This document shows positions 36,553-49,971 of a stretch of DNA of 64,000 bases, piece by piece. Each line of letters opens with the position of its first letter. Within the stretch, counting starts at the first letter, position 1. This stretch comes from Trifolium pratense (Eukaryota; Streptophyta; Magnoliopsida; Fabales; Fabaceae), in NCBI RefSeq assembly GCF_020283565.1, contig NC_060060.1, forward strand, positions 31,806,001-31,870,000, read 5' to 3'. A program made the position numbers and the translations under genes. The notes beneath the pieces were generated by a model. That model was not told the origin of the DNA and ran no database searches. It was given only the letters and a program-made list of their open reading frames with translations.

Positions 36553-36676
36553 TTTTTTTTAAGAAGCTAAATTAATCCACTTAAATTGATAGAGAGAATT
36601 GAACCTGAAACCTTAAGAAGGAGTGCACTCCCATATCACAAGCCAATACCACCTAACCAATCCAAGTGGGTTATTT
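36553..36676 (-). mobile_element. tRNA-derived SINE, minus strand, with target duplication
   Basis: Read on the minus strand: A-box-like GGATTGGTTAGGTGG, B-box-like GGTTCAATTC and a terminal A tract. Direct repeats TATTTGCGGTGTTT (36539-36552) and TATTTGTGGTGTTT (36677-36690) differ at one base. Confidence 0.7.
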
Positions 36677-39199
36677 TATTTGTGGTGTTTCAGTTTGATT
36701 CTGTTGATTTTACCATAAATTCAAACATGTACATTATTTTACTATTTCTACTTGCAAAGTTTATGGTCTCTTTTATTTATTAACTTTGGTCTTCTAAATA
36801 TAAAAAAATATATCATTTTTTTCTATTGAAAAAATGGAATATAAACTTAAGTTTTATTTGCAAGTTTGAAGGGAAGACACTATTTTATATTCTGTCGAGT
36901 GAATCGACCCGTATAATTCATAGTCCTTATAGATTTAAGACCAATTTTTTCAGATTAGTAACAGAACTTTGATAATTTTCTTATAGAGAGTTGGACTCAC
37001 TTATAAATTTGATAACTTTAAGAGTCTAAGTTTTTTTTTTTTTTTTTAATAAAGGAGAATCATATCACCAAATGTTCCAACAAATATGTTGATAGATACT
37101 AGTACTAGTTAGGTTCTTAAAGACATGAAAGTAGTCGATAACACGTAATTTACACTGCACTTGGAGGGCATGGCATGGCATGGCATGAGGTGACTGAAGG
37201 CATAAACATGAAAATACCTATTCTGAGCCATCCCATATCGAGTGAGTATTAATGTGACACCCTTCACAAATTCCATTAGACTTTTCCAACGCTATATCAT
37301 TCTTTTTTTATTTTTATCTTGAGCATTTAGTGGGCTATTAAAAAAAATTGTATTTTTGCTTCAAAAAATTTGTATTTTCTAAATTACTGGAATTTTTTTT
37401 ATTAATTAGAATAAAGTTTTTACTGGAGTATAAAATCCAAACTATTTAAATTAAAGTGTAATTTAAAAAATAATAACATAAATAAGCAGAAATAGTTAAT
37501 ATTTGTTTATATTATTTAAGACCATTCAAGATAAATATTTTATTAGACGGAGAGAATATAATAAGTTTATATAGATAAATAAAGGAGAAAATAATCATAG
37601 AAATTACTTAAAAGTAAACAATCACAAAGTGATAACCACATAATACCTATTTAAACATTATTATCTATAAGCTAAATATATATTGAAATAAAAGATGAAT
37701 ATTTATCAAACCGCGGAAAAAGAAAAAATATTGAAGAGGATCCAAATCCATAAACTCATATAATAATCCATGTTATGTAAGCCTATAGACATGTATGTGA
37801 AGAAAACCAAAGCGCAAATTAGTTAAACGTACTAATCTTTAATTTTATTTATAAATTTTTTGCTATAATGATATTAGAGACTCCTCAGAAAAAGTTCCAA
37901 AACATTTTTTTTAGTAACATTTCTAAAATTTATATGCCTATAATTGAATTATGCGCAATTGCGCATGGTGTTGCAGTTTTTTCTCTTAGAGTTTGTCTTC
38001 TTAAGAGATCGAGTGTGTGGACTTCATATTGGTACTTTACTCAAATTTCCAACACTACTATTTTTTTCACATGTTATGTGTTTCTTTTTTTTTTTTTTTT
38101 TTGGTACATCATGTTATGTGTTTCTAACAAGTCCAAAAACTCAAAATTCCACAAAAAACAAAGAGAAATTACCTTTTTGTTTATATTATACTCAAGATAT
38201 TTCTTGTATGATGACATGAATTCTTGCAATACACATGGAGGTCATGATGATAGATGATATATATTCCATTTCCTTATTACACCTTTTGAATTATTATTAT
38301 TATTATTATTACCGTAACACCTTTTGAATATATAATAACCACATAATTTAGTATTGCTTTTGAGTTTACACACTTTGTACGAGTTTTTCATTTTTCATGT
38401 TTTCTAGCCAGTAAGTAGTCGACCAAATAATGCATGTTGTAACATCAGAAAATGATGTTACAATTATACGAGAGAGAGAGAGAGTGTCACGCGGATATGT
38501 ACCATAGACCAAACCAATATCTTTAGCATAATAATCCTTTTTTTTTTTTTTTTTTTTAAAGTAGTCCGAAATTTCAATTTCACGGTGGATATATATAATG
38601 CAATATCAAAGTCAACTGAGCTACATTCGTGAGGACATAACCCACTTTTTCTACTCTTACTTTTAAAAAATGGAAAATATACATTGGCTTCCACCAACAG
38701 TGCACTATTAAAGATTTCATCCCACATTTAACAATGACTAATTTTCGTTGGGAAATCTGTGGGACACATAAGATGAGTTATACCCTCTTAATTTAATTTT
38801 CTTCACATGTATGAGACATCGTACTTATGATCACATGCTTAAGGGGAATCAAGATCATTACTGGTTACTACTTGAACCAATTCATTGAAATTGGTTTTAT
38901 ATAGTATAGTATACCATATATATATATCATATAACACAATCAATTATTACTTCAATTTTATGTGCTTCTAACAACCAGCTATATATTCAAAACCACAATT
39001 TTTGGGGTCACTATATAGTGCTAAATGAAAGGACCGCACAATAATATCATCATGTTCCTTGTGTTGAGTTTACCCTTTCTTTCTTTTCTCCTTTAACCAA
39101 TATATTCTTCTTCTTGTTCATTATTTTAGGATCTATTCTCAAATCTCCATATCCATTATTTTAGAATTTGTGAGTTGTATACACGTAGAAGTAGCTAGA

Positions 39200-42100
39200 A
39201 TGGAGAACAATTTCAGTTCATATAATCCTCTTCATGACTTAGCCTCTAGCTTGAAGAGAAAGCACCATCATGAAGAGCATCTTCATGAAGATTATACATC
39301 TTCTTCATCTTTCAATCTAAGGAATATTTCAAAGCTCATTCTTCCTCCACTTGGTGTTTCAAAGCAAAATCCAGTTTGCTCAAAAGGGTGGATCATATCC
39401 CCAATGGATTCTAGATACAGGTAGAGAGCTAGTTTATTTTTTTGAGAGCAAGTTAATTAATCTTTTCAACCCCTTTCTCTCTTAACATTATAATTAAGCT
39501 TTTTATAATTTTATATTGATACCATTTAGGACTTCCTTTTAGGTAAATACTTGATTTTGACGGTAATTAATGTATGTTTGAATTTACGGTGAATTTGACA
39601 AATTCTCAACAACAATTTTAGTAAAAATTGAGCTGACACAAGGGGCACCGTTTAACATTTTCCATATTTTAATACTTGTTTAACATTGTAAGAACAAAAA
39701 GTCCAAATTATATTTTTGGTAAAAATTAAATAGTCTCAAAAGACCACTAATTTTATAATAGTTAATTTTTAAATAACTCACTTCAATTTGTGTTGGACCA
39801 ATTTTAACAAAAAGTACACTTTTAGGTTTGAACATAATCAAAATATATCATTGTGATTTCGTAAAAATTCAAAGTATCTAAGGGAAGAGGTCGTGGTAAT
39901 CCAGAGTTCGGCTGCTAGGTTAGGAAAATCTGGTTAAGAATTGTTTTTCTAGAAACTGAACTCAGGTTCTCTCAAACAATCTATTCTAGGGGAAGTTCAT
40001 TTACTATTTGAGCTCAATATCTTAGTTAAATTAAAGTATTATTTTTGGTTTTGATATATAATGATATGATGAATTAATGTGCAGGGGTTGGGAGAGTTTT
40101 ATGGTTATTTTGGTAGCTTATTCTGCATGGGTTTATCCCTTTGAAGTTGCTTTCATGCATTCATCTCCAAATAGCAAACTCTATAAGGTGGACAATATTG
40201 TTGATCTTTTCTTTGCTGTTGATATTGTTTTGACATTCTTCGTCGCATACATAGATCGAACAACTCATCTACTTGTACGAGATTCCAAAAAAATTGCTGT
40301 CAGGTAATTAATTTCTAAATGACTAAATCACTTTTTTTATTTTATTTTGCAATCTTGGATTTTATATATTGTTTTGTGTAGTAAACGCCAATTAGAAAAA
40401 GAAAAAAAAATGACGAGAACAATTCAATACTTTTTCCCAAAAAAATAAAATAAATCTCATAACCACTTATTTATTTATTTATTTTTTTTGTCCAGTAACC
40501 TAGTGACCAGAGTTCACTTATTTATTTATTTTATATAAAAATATTTTTTATGAACTTTATTTATTCGGCAATCTAGAAATATTTATGCAAAATAATAATG
40601 GATAAATTTTTATGATCTTGCGGGTTTGCATGTTTTGGAGTATTCAGTTAGTTTCTTAGTTTATTTAAAGAAAAGAAAACACGAAATTTATAAAATCTAA
40701 TTCAATTGATAAATGTAAATATTGTTAGGTTGAATATAAAATATGTCAAGTTCAACTCAACTGATAAATGTAAATATTGTTAGGTTGAATATTTTTATTT
40801 GAATTCAAACGCAAAACATAATTGCGTGTATAAATTTATATATAAAATATGTCAAGTTCAACTCAACTGATAATTGTAAATATTGTTAGGTTGAATATTT
40901 TCATTTAAATTCAAACTCAAAACATAATTGCGTGTATAAATTTATAGTGGTGATTCACTTCGTCTATCGAAAAAAAACATGAAAAGGTGACTAGAAGAAT
41001 TTAATATTTTTGTCCATAAAAAACAATTTAATATTTTATTATTCAATCTCAGAAGTAAGAAAGTATTATTATTCTATTTTTATGGAAAAAGAAAGTATTA
41101 TTATTCTTTGAAACATAAATAGAGTAGTATTATTATTCTATTTATTCTAATGAAAAAGATCAAAAGTTCCATTTCCCGAATATAATACTATCTGACATTC
41201 TTTGATCAGAAAGAACTTGATTTGTTATTATTATTATTATTCTTTGTCTAATTTATATTCATGCGTGAGGGATTGCTTGTACTTATTCGTTTTCCTAAAT
41301 TCCAAATTCATATATTCTTGGAGAGGCTAAACATTATGGCCTAATTCCAACCTAAGTTTGATAACATTCATGTGTTAGATCAACTATTCAGTTGTCGGTT
41401 TTGAATAATCTAATCCAACCAAAAAATGTCTTTGTCTTAATAATAATGATGATTAAGTTGTAGGAGTATTAAATTAAATTTAAATAAGATAAGATAGTGA
41501 ACACCTGGTCTATGTTTAACCACAAAAATATGTATGGGCCAGGGTCCACCAAATTTCAATCAGTGGGTACTAGAAATTTAAGTGGGCCAGTCCAATTCAA
41601 ATATAGGGCCCAGTAATCTAAAGCAATCAGGATGATCCATAAATGTTAGAGCCTCAGTCCAAAAATAGTTGTTGGAAAGTTTCTCTTCCCACCGTCAAGT
41701 TTTTCTTCGCACACAAAAACACGCAGAAAACTTCGATTTCTATTTACCGAAATTTTCTACATTTTTTGTGTCAGAAGAGAAACTTGGGTTGTGAAGAGAA
41801 ACTATCTAGTTGTTGCAACCATGTGACAAAAGATTGACTTAAATTAAAGAATTACCATATACAATTAAAAACAAAATTAAGAAAGGTGATATTAAGTCAT
41901 TGGGTAACATCATATTATTCATCATATACACACTGGATTAATAATTTGTATCATATTTTTATGAATTATATGCTAAGTGTTGGGGGAATATTTTTTTATA
42001 TGGGAAATTATATTAGTGACACTGAATTTCGTCATATGAGATTACAAGGTTAAACTCTTACCATTGAACTGACACCTTTGAGACAAATGGTCAAGGATTT

Positions 42101-45100
42101 GGTAATACATGCTTTAAAAATAATTAAAAAAATTACTCAAAACTTACTTTTGAAATAACTAAAAAAACAAATTTATATTAAATAAGCATTAGATCATGAG
42201 CTTAAAGAATTGTTAACAAGACTCTTTTACTATGATGATGATGATGATGATGAATTGATGATGATGTTAAATGTTGAGGTAGGTATTTGTCAACATGGTT
42301 CCTAATGGATGTGGCATCAACTATACCATATGAAGCAATAGGCTTTTTTTTAACTGGAAAACACAAATTGGGTCTACCTTACTTCCTCTTGGGAATGCTA
42401 AGATTTTGGAGAATCAGACGTGTCAAGCAATTCTTCACTAGGTTCTCAATCTTTCTCTTTTTAATTAATGTCCCATTCACTTTACCATATAGTTTTGTAA
42501 ATGTACGTTAGAATAATAGAATTGATTCAACTGCATTCATTTACTTTGCCAGGCTTGAGAAAGACATCAGGTTCAGCTATTTCTGGGTCAGATGTGCTAG
42601 GCTTCTTTCTGTATGTCACATTTTCGTGTATAAGCTAGTTATAGCCGATAAATATGAAATGTTCGGTAAAATTAATGGTTTAGTTGATAAATTTTGGTGC
42701 AGGTAACACTTTTTTCAGTTCATTGTGCCGGGTGCTTGTATTACATGCTAGCTGATATGTACCCTCATGAAGGAAAGACATGGATTGGAGCAGTGATTCC
42801 AAACTTTAGAGAGACAAGCCCTCGAATCAGATATATTTCAGCCATTTACTGGTCCATCACTACCATGACAACTGTTGGTTATGGTGACCTTCATGCTGTC
42901 AACACCATGGAAATGATTTTCATTATTTTCTACATGCTCTTCAACCTTGGTCTAACTGCTTACTTGATTGGTAACATGACAAATCTTGTTGTTGAAGGAA
43001 CTCGCCGCACCATGGAATTTGTAAGTATTACATTACTACATTTTTTTGACAGAAAGTATTCATTACTACTGCAAGAGATTACATACTACTGTTTCATGTC
43101 ACAAGAACTTCATGACAATGCCGTTTATTGCATATGATTTTGTTGCAGAGAAATAGCATTGAAGCAGCATCAAACTTTGTGTGCCGAAACCGGTTGCCTC
43201 CAAGGTTAAAAGAACAGATCCTAGCTTACATGTGTTTAAGATTTAAGGCAGAGAGCTTGAATCAACACGAACTAATTGAACAGCTACCAAAGTCAATTTG
43301 CAAAAGCATCTGCCAGCATTTGTTTTTTCCAACTGTCGAGAAAGTTTATCTCTTCCAAGGCGTCTCAAAAGAAATCCTTTTGTCCCTAGTAAGATACTAA
43401 ATTTTGATTCTTACACTTATATTGATGATTGTCAAAATGAATAGATGGATAGAGGCCCTGCTTGGATAAATAGCTTAATTAATCGCTTATTTCCATAACA
43501 CAGATAAAATTAAGTCAAATTGTTTTCATAATCTATCCTGGAGAGATTATGGAAATAAGGTAAAAACAGCTCATGACATGTCATAAGTTGTTTTGTTTCT
43601 ATGAACTCTCACAAGCAGTCTCACAAGTGATTATGTCAGTAAATAAGTTCAAATAAGCCAATCCAAACAGTCCCTTATAAATTGTGAATGTGCTGCAGGT
43701 TGCAAAAATGAAGGCAGAATACATACCACCTAGAGAGGATGTTATAATGCAAAATGAATCACCAGATGATGTTTATATTATAGTGTCAGGAGAAGTAGAG
43801 ATCATTGATAGTGTTATAGAGAAAGAGAGAACTTTAGGGACTCTAACAACAGGAGACATGTTTGGAGAAGTTGGTGCACTTTGTTGCAGGCCTCAGAGCT
43901 TTACCTACAGAACCAAGACTCTCACACAGCTTCTGAGGGTGAAAACCAATACTCTTATAGAAGCAATGCAGATTAAAAAAGAAGACAATATACTAATACT
44001 CAAAAATTTCCTTCAGGTTGGTTACTGTCTTGGCTTGTGACTTGCGAGTAATTACTAGTAATAATGATGCTTATGGTTTCAATTCTAAAGCCCAATGTAT
44101 AATGTGATTCAATTGCAGCATTTCAAGCAGCTTAAGGATTTGAGTATCAAAGATTTAATGGTGGAAAATGTGGAAGAAGAGGACCCTAACATGGCTGTGA
44201 ATTTGTTAACTGTGGCCAGCACAGGTAATGCTGCTTTTCTTGAGGAGCTTCTGAGAGCAGGTTTGGATCCTGACATTGGAGACTCAAAAGGGAAAACTCC
44301 ATTGGTATGTATGCTCATGTCTATATTTCTTAAAATCAAATCAAATATCTAACATTTAAAAATTGATATTGCATCTGTGGTATCTGCCCTTTCAATACTT
44401 TTGATATTTTAACCTTTGAAATAGGTTACTTCGTATGTAGAACAACACTTCAAATCGATGATCTGTATGGTTTCCGACACTTGTTAGTGTTTGACACTGA
44501 TACGACACCAACACATGTGGTTGCATTCAATTAATTTCATTATGTTGCATTTATAATCAGTGTTTGTGTTAGTGTCGTTTCTGATGTCTGTGTTTGTAGG
44601 AGTACTTCTTAGGTTACTCCCTTCCTTTACTATAGTATTGATCATTACAACTTCAAAACTGATAAGGGATTATCAAACAAGTATTTGTCAAAACTATCAA
44701 CTTGTTGGTTTTTGTGCAGCACATAGCAGCCTCAAACGGGCATGAAGAGTGTGTTAAAGTCTTGCTCAAGCATACATGCAACATACATATAAAAGGTACC
44801 AGATATCTATCTTTTAACTTAGACATATAATTCTCTCTTATTTTACTCTTTTAAGGTTGATATTTTACATTCATGTAGTGATTTACATTACCATTATTGT
44901 CAGATATCAATGGCAATACTGCATTGTGGTATGCTATAGCATCAAATCATTACTCAATATTCAGAATCCTCTATCAGCTATCTGCTCTTTCCGATCCATA
45001 CACAGCAGGAAATATCCTATGTGAGGCAGCAAAAAGAAATGATTTAACAGTGATGAATGAGCTTTTAAAACAAGGACTAAACATTGACTCCAAAGATCGA

Positions 45101-45759
45101 CATGGCATGACAGCTATACAAATTGCTATGGCAGAAAATCTTGTGGATATGGTTCAACTGCTTGTCATGAACGGTTCAGATGTCGCTGATGTACATGTTC
45201 ACGAATTTTCTGCATCCACCTTAAATGAAATGCTGCAGAAACGCGAAATCGGGCATCTAATTAATGTGAGTGAGACAATGCCTAGTGAGTTTGTATTAAA
45301 GGGGAAAAATCAAGAAGAACAGAAGCAAATTTGGGGAAGATTTAATGGACCAGAGTGTCCGAGAGTAAGCATATATAGAGGTCACCCAGAAGTGAGAAGA
45401 GAAAAAGGTTTTATTGAAGCTGGAAAGTTAATAAGGCTGCCTGATTCATTGGAAAAGCTCAAAAGTATTGCAGGTAAAATTTCAGATTCCCCATTTTTTT
45501 TAGTTTTAGTCCCTGTATGTTGTTTTTCATCCCGGCAAAGTGAGAAACCATAATTTTTGAGAGAAAAAATATGCAGGTCTTAGTATCCTGATATATAATC
45601 ATACATGTGTACAACACAGGTGAAAAATTTGGGTTTGATGCGAGAGGTGCAATGGTGACAAATGAAGAAGGAGCAGAAATAGACAGTATTGATGTGATCA
45701 GAGATAATGATAAACTTTTTTTTGTTGAAGAGCCTATTGATGCAAAACGTCAAGTGTAA
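39200..45759 (+). CDS. AKT2: Shaker-type inward/weakly rectifying K+ channel, AKT2/3 type
   Basis: Eleven exons give 834 aa: 39200-39420, 40085-40303, 42283-42441, 42553-42610, 42703-43020, 43149-43388, 43699-44016, 44119-44304, 44720-44795, 44904-45473, 45620-45759. Order: cytosolic N-terminus, six membrane segments with an S4 ([10 protein letters not shown]) near 185-200, a pore loop with TTVGYGD (GYG at 278-280), C-linker, cyclic-nucleotide-binding domain at about 380-500 ([10 protein letters not shown]), ankyrin repeats at about 540-720 and a KHA domain at about 750-830. [14 protein letters not shown] and [13 protein letters not shown] are AKT2-like. The family mediates phloem K+ loading and circulation at the plasma membrane. 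Intron 2 is about 2 kb and carries a 106-bp duplication. The start is the first ATG in this frame; no in-frame ATG lies just upstream. Confidence 0.94.
40689..40946. repeat. 106-bp tandem duplication in AKT2 intron 2
   Basis: Two adjacent copies start TATAAAATATGTCAAGTTC at 40735 and 40841 and both run to GCGTGTATAAATTTATA. A partial third copy (40689-40734) precedes them. Confidence 0.85.
43452..43676. mobile_element. MITE in AKT2 intron 6
   Basis: Imperfect inverted ends GAGGCCCTGCTTGGAT and, on the complement, AAGGGACTGTTTGGAT, with ATA at both edges. Related in its ends to the MITE at 31089-31222. Non-coding, 225 bp. Confidence 0.65.
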
Positions 45760-46394
45760 ATATATACTATTGCACAATAGAATTGTGTCTTTTTTTTGTT
45801 TCTCATTGTTCGGGTTTCTTAAAAAGTGGTATTGGAGTATGATTTGTCTGATTCATAGGAAAATAAACAATTTGATACATCATAAGAAAAACTTTGAATA
45901 GTATAATGGTCTGATTCATTGCTTTAAATACATAACAACATATAGTATTTCATTCAAGCTATCAAAATAAACATTTCCTTAAAGCAGTGAACGCAGTGGG
46001 TGCCTAACACAGGAGGATACTAACAAAATACAGTAACTAAGAACAACTAACATTTGTCATTTCAAAAACAAATGAATAATCAACTCCTGGAAATAATCCG
46101 GCTACGAAAGTCTTACAGTTTGTCTGACAGGTGGCAAGCTGATTTGAGTGATTTTAATCATGAACCAATGAATTTCTCCTCCTGCAGATTACCAGATTAT
46201 GATTCATGAATACAAATGCTGACTAGCAAACTATGTCTATGTCAAATTCATTGGTCAAAGAAATGGTACCATACAAGTTACAACAATTTCAATTAAAAAA
46301 AGAATATTACCTTTGCACTATAGTCAATTAAGACCATCCTTCCAAGGCCTGAATCAAACACCATCTTGGAAACATCTCTAATTTTAACACTCCA
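45760..46394. other. Convergent intergenic region between AKT2 and the CRM-domain gene
   Basis: About 630 bp expected to contain both 3' UTRs. No exon or repeat recognised. Confidence 0.5.
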
Positions 46395-47106
46395 TTATGG
46401 GTCCGAAGATTGTTCTTGATCTAAATTTCCTCTCCAAATGATTATTTGTTCATCCTTGAACAAGATCGGGACACATGGCACTAAATCCTGTGCTAATAGG
46501 AAAATACATTAACCACAACATACACATTTTATTTTCAATCTAAAGATTAAAAGCATTGAATTTTATAATTGTATAGACACACATACATACCCTTAGCTTC
46601 ACTCCAATCTTTTTGCAGTCACTTGTACCCACATGAGTGCAGTCCAGTCTCACAACCTCCTCAGTCTTAAAAGCTTCCCTCACCCTCTCCACCACATTCA
46701 CATAAACACCGTTTCTAGCTGAACATGAAAACCACAACTTAGCATATCGAATAATACTACTTTAAACCGGAATAGTAAAAAGATAATCGCATATTTACAT
46801 ACTGAGTTTCATCAGAGGATGGGAGTTCAAACCCCGGTTTCTCAATTCTTTTGTTTCCTCGTGTGTCAAACCTTCAATCACATTCTTCACAAGCTTAGGA
46901 TATATTGGTGCATAAGGCTTCCACAGCATAAGAGGTATAACTGGACGGTTATTGAAATCATAATGTCGTCCTCTATACAAGAGCAGTATATTGATGTTGC
47001 GGTAGATAACTTTCCCACCGGACTTGTCCTATAGGGAAATAAACAAGCATTTCAACACAAACTATTTTAGAAAGATCGATCAATCAATCAATCATCCTTC
47101 AGGTAA

Positions 47107-47137
<31 letters not shown>

Positions 47138-47825
47138 AAATGCAAAACAATTGTGTTGACCGACCTCAAGATGAAAGCAAATATTGTCCATGTCTAGAGT
47201 TGGCACACCCAAGCACTTGATCCTCACAGCTTCAGCCTTCTTCCAATGGTTATGGATGTCATCCAAAGTGTTGTGAGTGACTCCCCCCTTCCCTAGCACA
47301 GCATAACATCAAGATGGATCAACCATCAATCAATAAATTAGGTAAAGAATATTATTATGTTAAACAACCTTAACTAAAAATAAAATAAAATAAAAAAATT
47401 TACTGACCCAAATTGATTTGCCTAGAGCAGTCACTGTGACGGTAGCGTTCAACGAGCTCCGCAACCTCTTGATCATCCAGCGGAGCACCAAGGACCCTGT
47501 TTCGGTCCTCTTCAATCTTCTTCCGGTCCACTTCATGGTGAACCGGAGCGGAGATTCCAGTCCATTTGCGGTCGAGCCGGCCTGGTCCAAAAGGAGAGAA
47601 CTTGGGCGATTCACGGAAGCTTATTGGTTTTATAGAGGGGTCAGTTTCTGAGTAAGAGTACATGAACTGGAATGGAAGATCTGATTTCAGAGTGTCTCCT
47701 TCCATCGATGATTTCAGAGTCAATCTTTTTTGGATTTTCGTAGAGGGGGAAAATGGCGGATCGTATAGGTCATGTTGAATTGATTGGCTTAGATATCGAC
47801 GGAAGGAAAAGAGCCGGTTCCGCAT
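46395..47825 (-). CDS. Mitochondrial CRS2-associated factor-like protein (two CRM domains)
   Basis: Five exons give 330 aa: 47825-47408, 47292-47165, 47028-46803, 46718-46591, 46487-46395. The N-terminus MRNRLFSFRRYLSQSIQ is basic with hydroxylated residues and no acids, like a mitochondrial presequence. Residues 140-205 carry the first CRM domain (VTHNTLDDIHNHWKKAEAVR, then IKCLGVPT, then LLYRGR), and about 258-325 a second (NVVERVREAF, VRLDC, IIIWRGN). This layout is that of plant CAF proteins, which bind group II introns; the mitochondrial members act in splicing of mitochondrial introns. It could correspond to either of the two Arabidopsis mitochondrial CAFs, so no symbol is given. Intron 2 contains a (TAAA)n run. 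Confidence 0.88.
47103..47138. repeat. (TAAA)n microsatellite in the CRM-gene intron
   Basis: About eight to nine tandem AAAT/TAAA units in intron 2, just upstream (+ strand) of exon 2. Confidence 0.85.
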
Positions 47826-48200
47826 TCAGCAAGAAACTGCAAACCCCAAATTCTGCAACTATTTTATTCAAAGTAAACAACAATTCATTCTCTAGTATTG
47901 AATTGAAAAACTAAAGAAACTCCATCGAATGATGAAAATTAGGTATGAGGTGAAGTGGCGCAGTCGCAGCAGGGACGATGATTGCACCGCGGGTGAAGAA
48001 GAAGAATTTTCTTAAAATATTAGGGATATATCAGTAATTTCACCTCTAAATTTAAGTAAGATAAACCACAAACAAATTTATCTTTGTATACAAGTTGTAA
48101 TTTTCAAATTTTTTTCTTTGATAAATAAAATTTTAAAAAAAATAAAATGAAATTAGCTTAGACATCTTAACACTTTTCCATAAACTAAATGAACCATAAA

Positions 48201-48563
48201 CTAGAGTTGCGCGGGAACACGACATCACCAAGTTGAAGGTGCAAGTGGATTCTAGAGTTGTGGTCAGATGCTAAACAGTACTAATACTGGTAATACTGCC
48301 GGATGAAGGTTTATTCAGGAAATCTGTCAATTGTTAGCATTGGATTGAGAGATTAGAATTTGTCACACATACCGTGAAGCAAATGTATGTGCGGATGCTC
48401 TTGCCAACATGGGATGCGATCATGGACCTGAACTACGTGTTTATGAATAATGTCCGGCTAGTTTGAGTAGTTTGTTGCTTATGGATGTAATGGGGGTTAC
48501 TACCCCTAGAGTCATCTCTTTTTAGTTTCTTCACTTGGGCTTAGGCCTCTTTTGTATAAAAAA
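48201..48563 (+). mobile_element. 5'-truncated LINE with RNase H C-terminus remnant
   Basis: The frame around 48360-48450 encodes the end of a plant non-LTR retrotransposon RNase H domain (HTYREANVCADALANMG). A stop and a short A tail follow. Perfect 14-bp target duplication AAATGAACCATAAA at 48187-48200 and 48564-48577. The upstream part is broken by stops. 363 bp in all. Confidence 0.85.
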
Positions 48564-49005
48564 AAATGAACCATAAAACTTATTTTAATTTAGATGTTTC
48601 CATAAACTAGAAGTTAATCTACATTAGGCCTAGATTTTTAACAACATCTCAACTAAAATAAGTTTTATGGTTTATTAGTTTGGATTAATTTTTTTTATTA
48701 TTTTGATAACATGTTATGGTTTTGAAATTACTCTCATTCTTTTTAGCATTTTGTCACTTCCGGTATTCTTTCAGTTTTTCAACAACTGGTTTTGGAGTTT
48801 TTTTATTTTATATTTTTATAAATATTTTAGAGTCTAATTTTTATAAATGGATCCTTGTTTCGAATGTCTTCTTAACATGTGGAGTAAGATATCATATTTT
48901 GTTGGTTGATAACAACTATGCGAGTATAGTTACACATACTTGAGAAAGAAATTAATGAAATTCAAGTGTTTATCGTTAGTCCCACATCAAATAGAAATTG
49001 ACTAA

Positions 49006-49417
49006 GAGGTCGTTTGTTATAGTTTATTTTAGAAAAAAAAATCATTTTTTTTATAAAAATAATCACTTTTAATTATTTTGCATTTGTTTGTTATAGATTT
49101 TTAAAATAATCAAAAACTAAAAATAATCAGAAAACAGTTAAAAATAAGAAGCTACTAAGAGTAGCTTATAAAATAATAGATTTTTTTTAGAGGAGAGAGA
49201 AAAAAAATGTTAAAAAAAAAAATTATTTATAATTAAAAAAACCACTTTTATAAGTTCTATTCAAACAAACTAAAGATTATTTTATTGAAAAAAAATGATT
49301 TTTATTATAATAAACAAACACAAAGTAAATTCAACTTTTCTAAAAATCTCTAAAAACTAATCTCTAAATTATTTTAGATCAAAATCACTATTTTTTTAAT
49401 CCGTAACAAACGGACTC
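49006..49417. mobile_element. Harbinger-like MITE with TAA duplication
   Basis: Ends GAGGTCGTTTGTTA and, on the complement, GAGTCCGTTTGTTA. TAA occurs at 49003-49005 and 49418-49420. Non-coding, AT-rich interior with poly(A/T) stretches. Confidence 0.75.
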
Positions 49418-49670
49418 TAAATAAATATTACTTCATTTGTCTCTAATTATAAGCGTCTTTTTTTTTAAAACAATTATAAGCGTCCTTTTAAAAAGATATA
49501 AAATGTCCTTCAATAAGCTCTCTTTCAATTCAATTTTCTATATGCATTTATTTTTATTTTTAAAACATATTCTTAATTAATACTACTAATTTATTTACCT
49601 TACTAACTCATTGTTGTTCTAAATGTAATGCATTTAAAGTACTCTAGTTGTTTGGTGTCTTAATACTGTA

Positions 49671-49971
49671 CTCCCTCCGTCCCAAATTATAAGGGAAAAT
49701 AAAAAAATCACACTTATTAAGAAAAAGTAAAATATAAGAATTTGAAGTATGTTTTTGTGGGTTTTCCTTGGAATAAGTTGCATAGGAAGATGTAAAAACA
49801 ATTTTTATTGATTGTTGTTTATTGAGAAAATGAGAGAGAGAAGAAATTAAATGCAATTTGCATTTAATTTTATGAAAATAAGGAAAAAAACATTCTTAAA
49901 AATGATTTTTCTCTTATAATTTGGGACAAAAAAAATGGGCTTTTTTCCCTTATAATTTGGGACGGAGGGAG
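49671..49971. mobile_element. Stowaway-like MITE (CTCCCTCCGTCCC ends)
   Basis: Perfect 13-bp ends CTCCCTCCGTCCC / GGGACGGAGGGAG bordered by TA. 301 bp. The subterminal sequence (AAATTATAAGGG) is also shared with the 16288 copy. Confidence 0.85.

Larger units (their letters stand above)
33359..39199. other. Long AT-rich intergenic region
   Basis: 5.8 kb without a recognisable exon. It holds a Helitron end (35963-35990), a minus-strand SINE (36553-36676), a (GA)n run near 38470-38484 and AT-rich homopolymer stretches. The last several hundred bases are the likely AKT2 promoter. The TATAAATAGAGC sequence near 34780 looks like part of an old LTR, but the edges are not definable. Confidence 0.5.

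Noticed and set aside
37868..38257. Two overlapping plus-strand open frames
   Set aside because: T-rich low-complexity sequence, no recognisable protein features, frames overlap each other.
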